Assembly: GCA_012295275.1 (NCBI GenBank)
Contig: CM022672.1
Coordinates: 3,579,443 to 3,643,442, forward strand
Length of the DNA: 64,000 nucleotides
From: Chrysomallon squamiferum
Lineage: Eukaryota > Mollusca > Gastropoda > Neomphalida > Peltospiridae
Direction of reading: 5' to 3'
Below the pieces are notes generated by a model. It was not told the DNA's origin. It saw only the letters and a program-made list of their open reading frames with translations, and made no database searches. Shown in pieces: positions 1 through 10,998 of the stretch. The position numbers and the translations under genes are program-made. Position 1 is the first letter of the stretch. Each line of letters opens with the position of its first letter.

Positions 1-80
1 AAACATAAACGTATGTATTTACAAATAAATAAAGATCCTGCACACATTCATTCGATCACAGCTAGCTAGAATCAGAGTGG

Positions 81-82
<2 letters not shown>

Positions 83-163
<81 letters not shown>
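83..163. repeat. (TC)n microsatellite
   Basis: An uninterrupted CT dinucleotide run of about 81 bp is directly visible. It is a likely polymorphic, slippage-prone site. Confidence 0.97.
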
Positions 164-167
<4 letters not shown>

Positions 168-1249
168 TGTTTGTTCTTTCAGTACATAAAGAATATTAAC
201 GCGGTCACCATCGATTATTCGTTCGTGGGTTCCATTAGTGTGACTATTAATATCTTCATAAGGCTGCTAGTGAAAGAACGTTACTGACTTGTAAAATCAG
301 TAAATGTAACGATTAGTTGTGTATTATTAGTACGCAAATGAGATGAATTTTTATTAGGTACGACAATTAAATTTCCAGTGTTTGGAAGTACGTGTATTTG
401 TTAATAAGTGACAGCGAGCCAGATTCATTTTACTCAAAACAGGAGAGTTTAGTTTCACAGTTAGGATCTAAGTCGATGTTCAAAAATCAAAGATGTTTGA
501 CAGTTTTAGATTATATATAATTATATCTTATTAATGCCAATATACAAACAAAACAAACAAACAACAACAACAAAAAAAAAAAAAAAAAAAAAAAAAAAAA
601 CGAATAAACAAAAACAGACTCGCTCCACACACCCCAAAAAACTAATATCAACAGCAAAACAATACGAAACATCAAACTAACAAAAACAGTAACAGTGTAA
701 GAGTAATAATTATATAGGTATTAGACGATTTATTCGGCTTCCAAAAATTTGTAATTCTTAAAAAGCGACTCCCTCTGTTGCTGGTAAATACAATTTCGCT
801 CTTTACTTTCACTATTTATTTTATATTTTAAATATAAAACCGGAAATTTAAGAAATCCAGGTTACTTCCGGTCCGAAACTTGCTAGATGAATGGGCTGGT
901 ACCGACAATGATATGAAATAATATAAAAAGAAGTTTTATAATAACTATACAGAGCTAACTAGACTGGTTTTGTGGTCCAGCAACTGTTAACAAAATTTTC
1001 TGTTTGGCCCGTTCAGTTTCACACTGCTGTAAACTCGTTCTATCTTTTAACTTTGATCATTTCAGTACAAACTGTTCAGCTAACGAGTAATTTGGCCACT
1101 AAATCTCTCGTCACGACACCGGAATAATTCGATACAAGACTGATGCCCACATTCAGTTGATAGAAACACAGACTACCGTTTAGTTACTTTTCTTACTAAA
1201 ATACTAACTGCATAATACTATCGAAAACAACAACAAAATAATAAATACA

Positions 1250-1281
<32 letters not shown>

Positions 1282-2971
1282 ATTATTATGGCATACACTC
1301 TGTTATGATGGCAATAATTACAAACATTATGTTCCTTTCGTAATTGTTTTTCTGCTTGAGTATTGTTGACTAAGGCTATGTAACGTCACCCGTCAGTAGC
1401 AGACGACACTAAGGAAATTACGCGAAAGAAAAAGTCTGTTCGTGTCATGCACTCTATCTCTTTAACCGTAGGGAGCATTTTGTTTACATTCTGCTAGAGA
1501 AAGGGTGTTGCGGACAAACTTCTGATGAATAAGCCATCCTGCACTGTACTATCGACTTCGCAGAAACCCTTTTACACGTACAGATCCAATTCAGGATAGA
1601 CGCAAAACAAATATAGGTATCTACGATATTCGTTGCACCTCGTCTAACGTAATTATATTTCTCTTGAATTAAAACATTTAGAATAATAAATAAAAAATAA
1701 ATAAAATAATAATAATAAAGATGAAGAAGAAGATGATGATGATGAAAAAAAGAGCATTTGTTGTTTCAAACATATTCTCCGAATTCTGTGCGGCTTATAA
1801 CTTAAATCCAGTGCGGGACTTAGGTGTAAACAAAATAAGCTAAAGCTTCGGGCGTCATAATCTGCAAGAGCCTGAAAAATATTTAGCAATTTTATTTAAT
1901 TTAATTTATTTTATTTTTTAATTAAATTTAACAAGGCGTTTCTCTGCTTTATTCTCAGAGTGGTCGAAAATACCCTTTTGCGCCACTATTAGGACACTGG
2001 GCAATTGCAAAAGCTACATATTTATAACGTATATATGCTTATAACTGCATAATTCATTGTACTTCTATTGTAGCTTAATCTAGGTACTGCAATCCTAAGA
2101 AAATATTTGAAATGTGGCGCTGAAGAGTAAAAGTTTGAGAGCCAGCGACTAATGGTCTCACCAGGCCTATATTCGGCAATGCTTGTGTGCTTCCAAAAGT
2201 AATGCTTTTCAAACGTTAATATCTCAAAATCATTTAACGATAGATATCTGATATTTTTTATCTACATTTCTGTAGTCGTTTCTTGTCTAAATTTGGCTAG
2301 ATCGAAGGCTGGATTTACGTCAAAAGTATATAAAAAAAAAAAAAAAAAAAAAAAATCAGGAAAATAAAACTGCTATATATGGGTTCACTGTATCTAAATT
2401 CGGTTCAGGATGGATCTGTCTGCTGTAAAAGAAACATAAGGATTAACGATAGTTGATACATTATCGTCTAATTAAAGTTATATTTCCTACCTTTTGAACC
2501 TGAGATTCCAGTGATAAGAACACCCACGGTGAAAACGATATGGATGCAGGGTCTGCAGAGTATCATGTCAATGTTCAGTCAAAAATCCAAGACAAACTGC
2601 TGAAATTTGAAACAAAATACATTAATTAAACAGCTAAGTCGGTTTGCACACGCAACATTGTACATGCATACGAAGATAATTTTGAAAAATTGACACATAC
2701 ACGATGCCCTGTCTAATGATAAGTTAACCACTTCATAGTGTTCATAATGTACAAATTTCGTTATTTCTTAAATTAAAAGCTTATAGAAATTTTAAATACT
2801 CATCTTGTTGAAATTAAAGTGTAATAAATCAATTTATTTCCACGGTAAGCAACTAGCTTTTTATCTAAAACCCTTGAGAACGCAAGAAGTAATGACGTCA
2901 CATTTATCAACAAATGGATGGAAACCACGTCGTGATATGCTGTGGAAACTATCCAAAATGGTCAGCGTATC

Positions 2972-3002
<31 letters not shown>

Positions 3003-3050
3003 CTCTCTCCTGGTTTTTCTTATCTCTTTTTCTTTTTCTTAATAAATCAA

Positions 3051-3081
<31 letters not shown>

Positions 3082-3889
3082 ATAGAAATTGCTATTCACG
3101 TCTGCTCGCTGTATCTGTACGTGTCAGTCTAATATTACATTAAATTTTTATTTTTAAATGAATCATCACCACAGCTATTGGTTTATAACAGGCTGTTGCA
3201 TTTTTCTTTCACTCTTACACGAGAAGGCAGACATTAAAAATAAATTTAAACATTTATTGTTATTAAAAAAAATAGTTTTCGTTGCTAGAACCGCATCCTT
3301 TTACAAACAATTTCAATCAAAAAGGATGCTTGGAATTATTAAATCCCCTTCTGCTATCTTAAGATAGTACTCTACTTTGCATTTTCTGATGGGAATCTCT
3401 TCTTCTTCTTCTTTTTTCTTTCTTTCTTTTCTTTTTTTTTTATTATTATTTTTTTTTTTTCCTTTCTTCTTCTACATTTTTTATTTTTTATTTTTTTCTG
3501 TTACAATTTGTTGGTTTTACGTTAAATATATTCCTAAAATATTCAGCTGATAGCTTCTAAATGCCTTTCAAAATCTTGGTGCAAATCTTCATGTGATCTA
3601 CCTCAATGAAATCAATTCTAAGCCCATGTTCTTCTGCCGGAGAGCGGCATTGCTTGTATATAATTATTAAATGAAACAATCAACAACTGTGTTATACGTT
3701 TACTCTTAAATAAAAATTTGAAAATACAATTGTTCTTTTCATTATTTTATCAGTTGCACATAAAAGTTTACAATACAAAATAATGAAGTTCTGTTCTCAT
3801 CAAATCTTTTATCGGCTACGGAAAACAGTTCAAGTAAATAAAAGAGAAAGACGAATGAATGTTTATGATCTATACAAACGCACATACAC

Positions 3890-3898
<9 letters not shown>

Positions 3899-3968
<70 letters not shown>
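3899..3968. repeat. (GA)n microsatellite
   Basis: An uninterrupted GA dinucleotide run of about 70 bp. It causes a serine/leucine-repeat open frame on the reverse strand, which is not a gene. Confidence 0.97.
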
Positions 3969-3969
<1 letters not shown>

Positions 3970-6289
3970 GCTAGGAGTATAATAGAATGCAGAACAGACA
4001 GAATCCAAAAATAACAATAACAAAAAAAAACAATAAAATAAAATGTACAAAAAAAACAAAATAAATAAAAAAAATAAAAAAAAATAAAATAGCGACGTCA
4101 AGGTTTATGTGATAACTGAATTATTGAGTTCCTTACATCTGGGAGTCTAAATTACTTTGATCCTTTTAGTATTCATTCTACAGGGAGCAATCTACATTCA
4201 ATCTTTTAAATCAGTTTTCATGCAAGTATGGGTTGTTTTCTTTTTCTTGTTATAACTGCATTTTCTTTTCTTTTCTTTCTTTCTGTTTATTTTGGTTGTT
4301 TCTGTTTTTTAGGCTTTTTTAAAAACTATTTTTTGTTTTTTTTGTTTTTTTATTTTCAATATTTATTTATTTGTGTGTATGTGTGGGTGGGTGTGTTTTA
4401 TTTTCATTTGTTGTTTTTTAGTTGTTTTATTTGTTTGATCTAGTTTTAAAAGTTTCTATTAGTTATAATATATCCGGCCCTAACCAGATGACAATAAAAA
4501 TAATCATTTGTAGACAGATTTCAAAAGGTTGTGAAAAATATTTTAATAATATCACTGATGGCAGTATCGACTTACAATAAGCATTTCTGACATTCAAAAT
4601 GAGTGTAACGACGGAAAACACAAATTATAACGGATTTTTCTAACACAGATCAATATGCCCGAAGCGGAAATCCTAACGAACAATTGATATGGGTCTCCGT
4701 TTTGCTATTTAATCAGAATCGCTTCAAATCAATATCCAGTGAGTATTTCTTCATATCGAGAACACGACTTTGATAAATACTGCAAAGGTTCCCCATTAAT
4801 ATATATAATATATATGCATAGTTGATTAGTTATTCCCAGTAGGGATGATTATGAAATTTAATGAGTTATCGGGAAATTGTTTGATCTTGCTTTATTTTTG
4901 GCGAACAATGAGTGCAATGAGCTGCCTGCATTCGATAATATTAATATCATTACAATATCAGACAGAATGAAAGAATTGTTTATTTTTAATGATACCTGAA
5001 AAAGTTTTATTATTGACTGTTATCAGGCGTTAGAAATATGGTTTATTGTACCAGTGTGGTTTTAAAAAGGAAATCCGCAGCTGTCATTAGAAATATTACT
5101 CTTATCGATCTGCAGCAAAAGATCTTTTAAAGGCACCTACTGAAAATCAAGTAAAACATACGTCCCGTCCTTAGGCAAATCAAGCAGGATTGTGAAATTA
5201 CATCAGAGCAGTGCATCAGAGCAGTGATCTAACAATGAGTTAATGATGCCCCCCAAAGGGCAGGCAGAAATAAAGAAGCCATATAGCACCGTGCAAACGA
5301 ATTGTAAAAAAACCAAACAAGATGCTAATATGTCAATTAAAATGTTTTTAAACCGTATTCCAGCCTAATTTTACTGCTTTTAAACTTTTGAAGTGTACAA
5401 ATAGTCAAATTGCTATTTATATTTTTTCCATGTGATTGTTTATTTGTATATCACGCAGTCTTGTACTAATATTAATTAATGTACGACCATAAAATAATGA
5501 AGCCAACAAGGACATAAACTGCTCTTCCTTTTATTTGTGTCGCGATTTCGCACACACAAAACAAAACTGTATCTGAAATACTGAGTAAATTATTGTAAAA
5601 TTTTAGCACCAGACTATTGCGGACTTTTATCTCTCTTGTAAAATGCATTCATCCTGGGAAAACCAACCAGATGTAATAAATAAACTTGTTAATACACTCT
5701 TTCTCTTGCACGCACGTGCATATACACACACAAACGGACTGTTAGATATCCATTAATATATTATTGTATATTTAAAAAGATAAATAAATATATTCTTGTG
5801 TTTAAATAAGAAATACTAATTAATATAATTACGCTAGTGTAGTGAAGAAATACATGAACATATTAGTACATTAAAGACATGCGCACATAAATTATACTTT
5901 TACATTAAAAATGTACTAATATAATAATACAAGTATTTTAAAGAGATTCTCCCCGTTAATATAATTAAATAATATCATAACGAGATATCCACTGATAAAC
6001 ATAGATATATTAATTAGATATAAACAGAATGAAAGCACGCAGAAGGACACATGTGCGTTTAGTCACGTTCATGTATGAACATATTTTTTTATATTTATCA
6101 ACATTCGTATTTTATCTGTTTCAGACATTGGCGTGTGGGGGAATGGGTTGAGTTACGCGAAAGAGTCTGAAACACAAGAACCAATTTTTTCTTGCTATGA
6201 CCAAAGTTTCCTCGACCAAAAAAAAAAAAAATTAAAAAAATGCACACATGAAAACATGCAAACATTTATATAGCTTTATTGAAACTATA

Positions 6290-6556
6290 CAGGTACCGGA
6301 CCAATTATCCGGACTCCTTGAAGCCTGAGGCATTCCGAATTTCTGGATTTTCGGGTTTTCTGGTACCAAGGCATCTAAATACCTAAATAATTAGGCATAA
6401 ACATTTAAAATTAAAAACATAAAGAAAACTGACGATACACAACTATGGCGACTCGACACGTAAACAATGCGGCGAGTGAATGAAACCCACGCGGCTTGAA
6501 AGAGTAGTTCCGGCCTGGTGATAACAAACCCGTGCGCACAAATTATGAAACAACAG
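6290..6556 (+). mobile_element. Pogo/Tigger-like MITE, copy 1 (3' end lost)
   Basis: It begins with CAGGTACCGG directly after a TA dinucleotide at 6288-6289. By eye it matches the reverse complement of the element at 9100-9433 over about 265 bp, including the shared internal stretches CGCGGCTTGAAAGAG and ATAATTAGGCATAAACAT. Similarity ends near 6556, so the far inverted repeat is missing or replaced. A terminus starting with CAG and flanked by TA is typical of pogo/Tigger members of the Tc1/mariner superfamily. The family assignment is an inference from the termini; no transposase frame is present. Confidence 0.7.
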
Positions 6557-6615
6557 TGAAATGTGTATGCTAATTCTAGCTCTCTGTTTACCTGCTATGA
6601 TGAATTGCATATTCA

Positions 6616-6783
6616 TATATTTATATTTGTAGACAGTGAACAATATAAGCCAGAAATTTACAAACATACATACAATTTATATTTGTGTAATTCATCACAG
6701 TATGCAAATAGATAGGTAGGATATATATATTTATATTTGTAGATATGAAAAATATAAGGCAGAAACTCACATACATACATACT
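6616..6783. repeat. Imperfect direct duplication, about 57 bp, offset about 112 bp
   Basis: The segments 6616-6674 and 6728-6783 share ATATTTATATTTGTAGA, an AATATAAG-CAGAAA core and an ACATACATAC end. This is a local duplication immediately downstream of MITE copy 1. Confidence 0.75.
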
Positions 6784-8515
6784 TTCATACACATACGAAC
6801 AACAAAAATGTGTATACATGTATATTTACGATTTCAGTTTTCACCGAAAACTGGAATTAAAGTTTATCTTATAAAATGGTCCACGAGTATTATTTCGGAA
6901 TTTGCTAAACAGAACAGTTTTTCATTAAATGTTCCTGAATGATGTCATCTTTTAACAGTAAACATTCATTTGGTGTTTGATATTCAAGTGTCGTCAGTTC
7001 TTTAAATGAAGATAATAAATGCGTTTAGTAAGTGTAAAATATTAAGTCGTTAATTACTCGATCAAGTACATTTCGCGATTTAACCCAATTTACGAGTGGC
7101 AAGTAAAACGCCTGGTATAAATTACACAGGAACACATCGGCTGCGCCGCTTCGTACTTTTGACAGCCGTTTATCGATCGCTTAAAAATGTCCACCGTTTC
7201 AGTATGAAATCAATAAATATTTACACTTTTACTTACGGTCAGAATCTTTGTACATATCCTCATCAAACCCACAACTCTCTTTTTATTTTACGTTCACGTA
7301 CAGAATTCCATCCGGGTTCACAGACATATTCCAGTCGTTGTATAAGCATTCTGCGAGTTAATATTTCGGGTCTACAAACTACGAGCAGTCCGCACATGCG
7401 CATAAAGCCACGTCAGTGTTGATATGGTTACGAGTATATGGAATGGTAGGAAAAGAATCTGTAAAGTATGCGTGGAACAGAGATACCTGATATAGTATAT
7501 CAGCAACATTGTATTTGGATATTTAAAAATATTTCGGGAGGAGGACAAAATTGATTTATTTTTGTGCTTTTTCACAATTCATAATTTAAAAATGACACAA
7601 TAAATAAACGACGGAATACTTAGCTACATTTGCACATTATATATCCCTGTCATATTTTTCTATATACAGGTACCATGCGACCGGAGGTGGTCCATACTTC
7701 TGGATGCATGCTAAAATCTTTACTTAAGATATATATATATATATATATAAAAGAAAGAAAGAAAGAAAGAAAGAAAAAAAAAAAGAATGAAACTCTATTT
7801 AACAGACATAAATTAATACACTTCTGAAGAAGGGTCTATTTATTATCAGTATTAATTCACTTAAAATTCTTATTCTTAAAATACCTGTATAGAATATGCT
7901 TTTTACTAGCAAGTTGCGATTCTACTATTCTTTGATAATAAACGAGCATGAAAGTAAACTGAAACATATAATTTATTATGAGAGGTTCAGTTGTTCAACA
8001 CTCACTTAAACTGGCATCACAGAAATTAAAACAAAGCGGACTAAGTCAGAAGTAAGCAGATTCAAAAACAGCCAGTTACAGGATTTTCTGGATTTCTGGA
8101 AGCCTACTAGATTATTTAAGAGGCTATCCACTTCAGAAGTTCGTATGAGTTACTCCTGTCGATTAGTTCAAGAGATAATTTATATACACATTCCCACAGA
8201 TTAAATACCATAATTATCATGTTTTTTGATAAAATAGATGTAGCTTGGATGGGAATAAATTCATCATGTGTGCAGGAACTAAAATATTAAATAATTAATA
8301 TTCATAGATAATACATTTTTCTTTCTTTCTTTTTTTTTTTCTCATTGATATTTAGAAAAATTTGAATCAAATCCTCTTTGATGATTCATTTATTGTGTAT
8401 TATCATTTTGGAAGTCAAACATGGTCATCATTGTCAACAATAATACTAATAATCATAAAATATAACTTCAGCAATAACAACAACAAAATGAATGACAAGA
8501 ATAAATAATGTAATG

Positions 8516-8584
8516 TGATATAATATAATATGATATAATATAATATAATATAATATAATATAATATAATATAATATAATATAAT
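8516..8584. repeat. TAATA pentanucleotide array
   Basis: About 13 copies of a 5-bp TAATA unit with one interruption (TGATA). The same motif recurs as a shorter array near 10428-10448. The tyrosine/leucine/isoleucine-rich reverse frames here are artefacts of the repeat. Confidence 0.95.
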
Positions 8585-9099
8585 GACAATAATAACAACA
8601 AAAGCGACAACAATAATAAAAATAACAGCAATAGTAATTTTTCGTTTTACTCAGTGGAGGTTGTATCGAACAAGGAATACAGGAATTGATTGTACGGATA
8701 AATCGGTGAAGTTTTATGACCAGAAATGGTGTGCATCCTGATGAAAATATATTACAGTTATAACCAGTACGTACAGAGTGAAGGCGCGATCTCATATATC
8801 TGTTTTATGGGAATAGTCAATCGACAGGAAAAAAATAAAATATTAAATTCAGTAGTCTGTGACTACATTTTATGCGTGTGTTTATCAATCCTGGCACGGA
8901 CGGATTATGCTTTAGGTAAGTGAGGGCGGGGATTCTCAGTAAATAATTTTGATATTTTTTTGTCCGATGCTTGCCGCCATATCCACTGCATCAGAAAACT
9001 TCATTGTGAAGCTGGTAACCTCTTTATCTGAGAAATCATTCAGAAAACGAGAGGGTACACATATGTCGACATCAATTTTATTTATTTTATATATATATA

Positions 9100-9433
9100 C
9101 GGGTACCGGATCAATTATCCGGTGTCCTGAAATCCGGAAAGACTAGAAACCTGATGTTTTTTCCAGACTATTTTCATAGTATACGCGCGCGGGTGTTGTC
9201 CTCAACAGATCGGAACTCCTCTTTCAAGCCGCGTGGCGTTCAGTCACTCGCCGCACTGTTTACTTGTCGAGTCGCTGCAGTTGTGTATCATCGGTTTCTT
9301 TCTGTTTTTAATTTTAAAATGTTTATGCCTAATTATTTACATATTCAGATGCCTCGGTACCAGAAAACAGGAAAATCCAGAAATCCGGAATGCCTAAAGC
9401 CCCAAGGAGTCCGGATAATTGGTCCGGTACGTG
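9100..9433 (-). mobile_element. Pogo/Tigger-like MITE, copy 2 (both ends present)
   Basis: A 334-bp non-autonomous element. The left end reads GGTACCGGATCAATTATCCGG. The right end, reverse-complemented, reads GTACCGGACCAATTATCCGG, giving terminal inverted repeats of about 20 bp with roughly one mismatch. TA dinucleotides flank it at 9098-9099 and 9434-9435, as expected for a TA target-site duplication. It lies in the opposite orientation to the copy at 6290. The 101-residue open frame inside it is non-coding. The superfamily call is inferred from the ends. Confidence 0.75.
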
Positions 9434-9750
9434 TATATACATTTTTTTTTTTTTTTTAACTGATTCGGGGTCCGTGCAACTGGGAAATCCCCATAATACA
9501 CCCCTATACATAAATACATACATACATATATACAGAAACATAGACAAATACATGTGTGTGTGTATGTATATTTATATATACATGTGTGTATATTTCTGAA
9601 TGTACAATTATATAATTATATATATATATATATACACAGATGCCTTGTGTGTTACATACATTCAGAAATAAATCGTTTAGTATCAAACGATGTAACCAAT
9701 GATTTTAATTTCCACTTTGTTTTAAACATTAAATACCACTAGCCTTCGAA

Positions 9751-9752
<2 letters not shown>

Positions 9753-9786
<34 letters not shown>
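9753..9786. repeat. Poly(T) tract
   Basis: About 34 consecutive T residues, one of the longest homopolymers in the window. Confidence 0.95.
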
Positions 9787-9791
<5 letters not shown>

Positions 9792-10740
9792 ACATGGCTA
9801 TGTACATGTTTTTTAGTTTTCTTAACCATGATAAAAAGATAACTTTCATCGCTACTACAGAGATAAATTCCCATGCTGGACCGGATAATCTGCTAAATGA
9901 AGAAAATCGAAGAATTTATAAATGTCGGAGCTATCTGGAACAGGATTGGATTGCGGATTCATGTTTTTATTAAAAAAAAATAAAAAAATAAAAAATAAAT
10001 AAAAACGTACACTCACGACACACCAAATATCGTGTCTTAGTGATAATCAGTCAGTCATATGACACCTTCGAAAGTTAATGCAAATCTATCTTGGGCAAAT
10101 TACCCAGTGTTTTTCGCAGCACGATGACAGCGTGTGTGTTAGATAATTGAAAAAAAGAAGGCAAAGTGGCATTATATTTCATTTTTGTTCTTGCGACACT
10201 GATATGTAATTATATTTCGTGTAATGGGTGTTTCAGTATGTGCGTATATGCGTGCGTCTATATATGTCTATGTTTAAAGACTGCGATATGGATTAAAGTT
10301 ATAAAAAGATTCAGTGTTTTCTAATTTTAGTTAAGTGATCAGATAAATAAATAAAAGAAAACGTTAAAAAGTATATCAAAATAAAATGAGGAGTTACCTT
10401 TGTTCTATATACATTTCATTCTTTAATATAATATAATATAATATAATATTTTTTTTTTTTCAAATTGTCTTTCTTTTTCTCTATAGGTTTCAGAGAATTT
10501 TATACTTACTTCAAACATTTTACTCGTTTGGATTTAATTTAATTAGGTTTATATTTATAACTGTAATTTATTTAAATCTACACAATTCTGAATTCACCTT
10601 AAACTAGTTCATACTTTTCTTTCACTCTCTCTCTCTCTCTCTCTCTTTCTTTTTTATTTATTTATTATTATTATTTTTTTAATTATCGTTAATAATAAAT
10701 GTAAAGAGATTTCGATACATTGATATTTATCCCTTATTAT

Positions 10741-10998
10741 GAATTATTTGGCGACAGATGTCGAACTATTCCGAACAACCGCCTCCATAGCGTCATCTTC
10801 CGGAGATGTTCGACAACTAATGTTCTGCTTCCTGTTTAACTTGCTAGTCCGAGTTACCGGTTATCCACGTTCGTAAATATTGAAACATTGTTATGTGACA
10901 CGTTAGCAAACATTTCGGTATATATTGCAAAATCGTTTTTGTTAATTTGTAGTTGCATTAAAAAATTTAAAAATTGTAGGTTAACTAAAATACATGCA
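10741..10998 (+). promoter_or_regulatory. Probable MOGS promoter and 5' leader
   Basis: This short stretch is clearly less AT-rich than the DNA before it and lies just upstream of the MOGS start. An ETS-type motif, CTTCCGG, is at 10797-10803. A two-codon upstream frame (ATG CAA TGA) at 10994-11002 ends in a TGA that overlaps the proposed MOGS ATG at 10999. The transcription start is not identifiable from sequence, and the promoter call is inferred from position and motif. Confidence 0.45.

Larger units (their letters stand above)
1..10850. other. Gene-poor, repeat-rich flank upstream of MOGS
   Basis: No supportable gene is visible here. The open frames present are short, rich in low-complexity residues, or fall on repeats. 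The region is very AT-rich and carries many simple repeats: (TC)n at 83-163, (GA)n at 3899-3968, a GAAA run near 7751-7775, a 5-bp TAATA array at 8516-8584 with a shorter one near 10428-10448, and poly(A)/poly(T) runs near 571-600, 1251-1276, 2332-2355, 3052-3079 and 9753-9786. Two inverted MITE copies sit at 6290 and 9100-9433. A gene with only untranslated sequence or very short exons here cannot be excluded. Confidence 0.7.

Noticed and set aside
3742-4443. Open frames of 119 and 71 residues rich in Ser/Leu/Phe
   Set aside because: They are translations of the (GA)n array and T-rich DNA, with no conserved motif.
7096-7422. A 108-residue open frame in a slightly more balanced stretch
   Set aside because: No recognisable domain or splice pattern, and no similarity that I can place.
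7665-7690. CAGGTACC after TA, like the start of the MITE at 6290
   Set aside because: Only 8 bp match the terminus, and the following bases diverge. Not enough for a third copy.
8040-8110. GGATTTTCTGGATTTCTGG-like stretch similar to the MITE interior
   Set aside because: Short, low-complexity similarity without terminal repeats.
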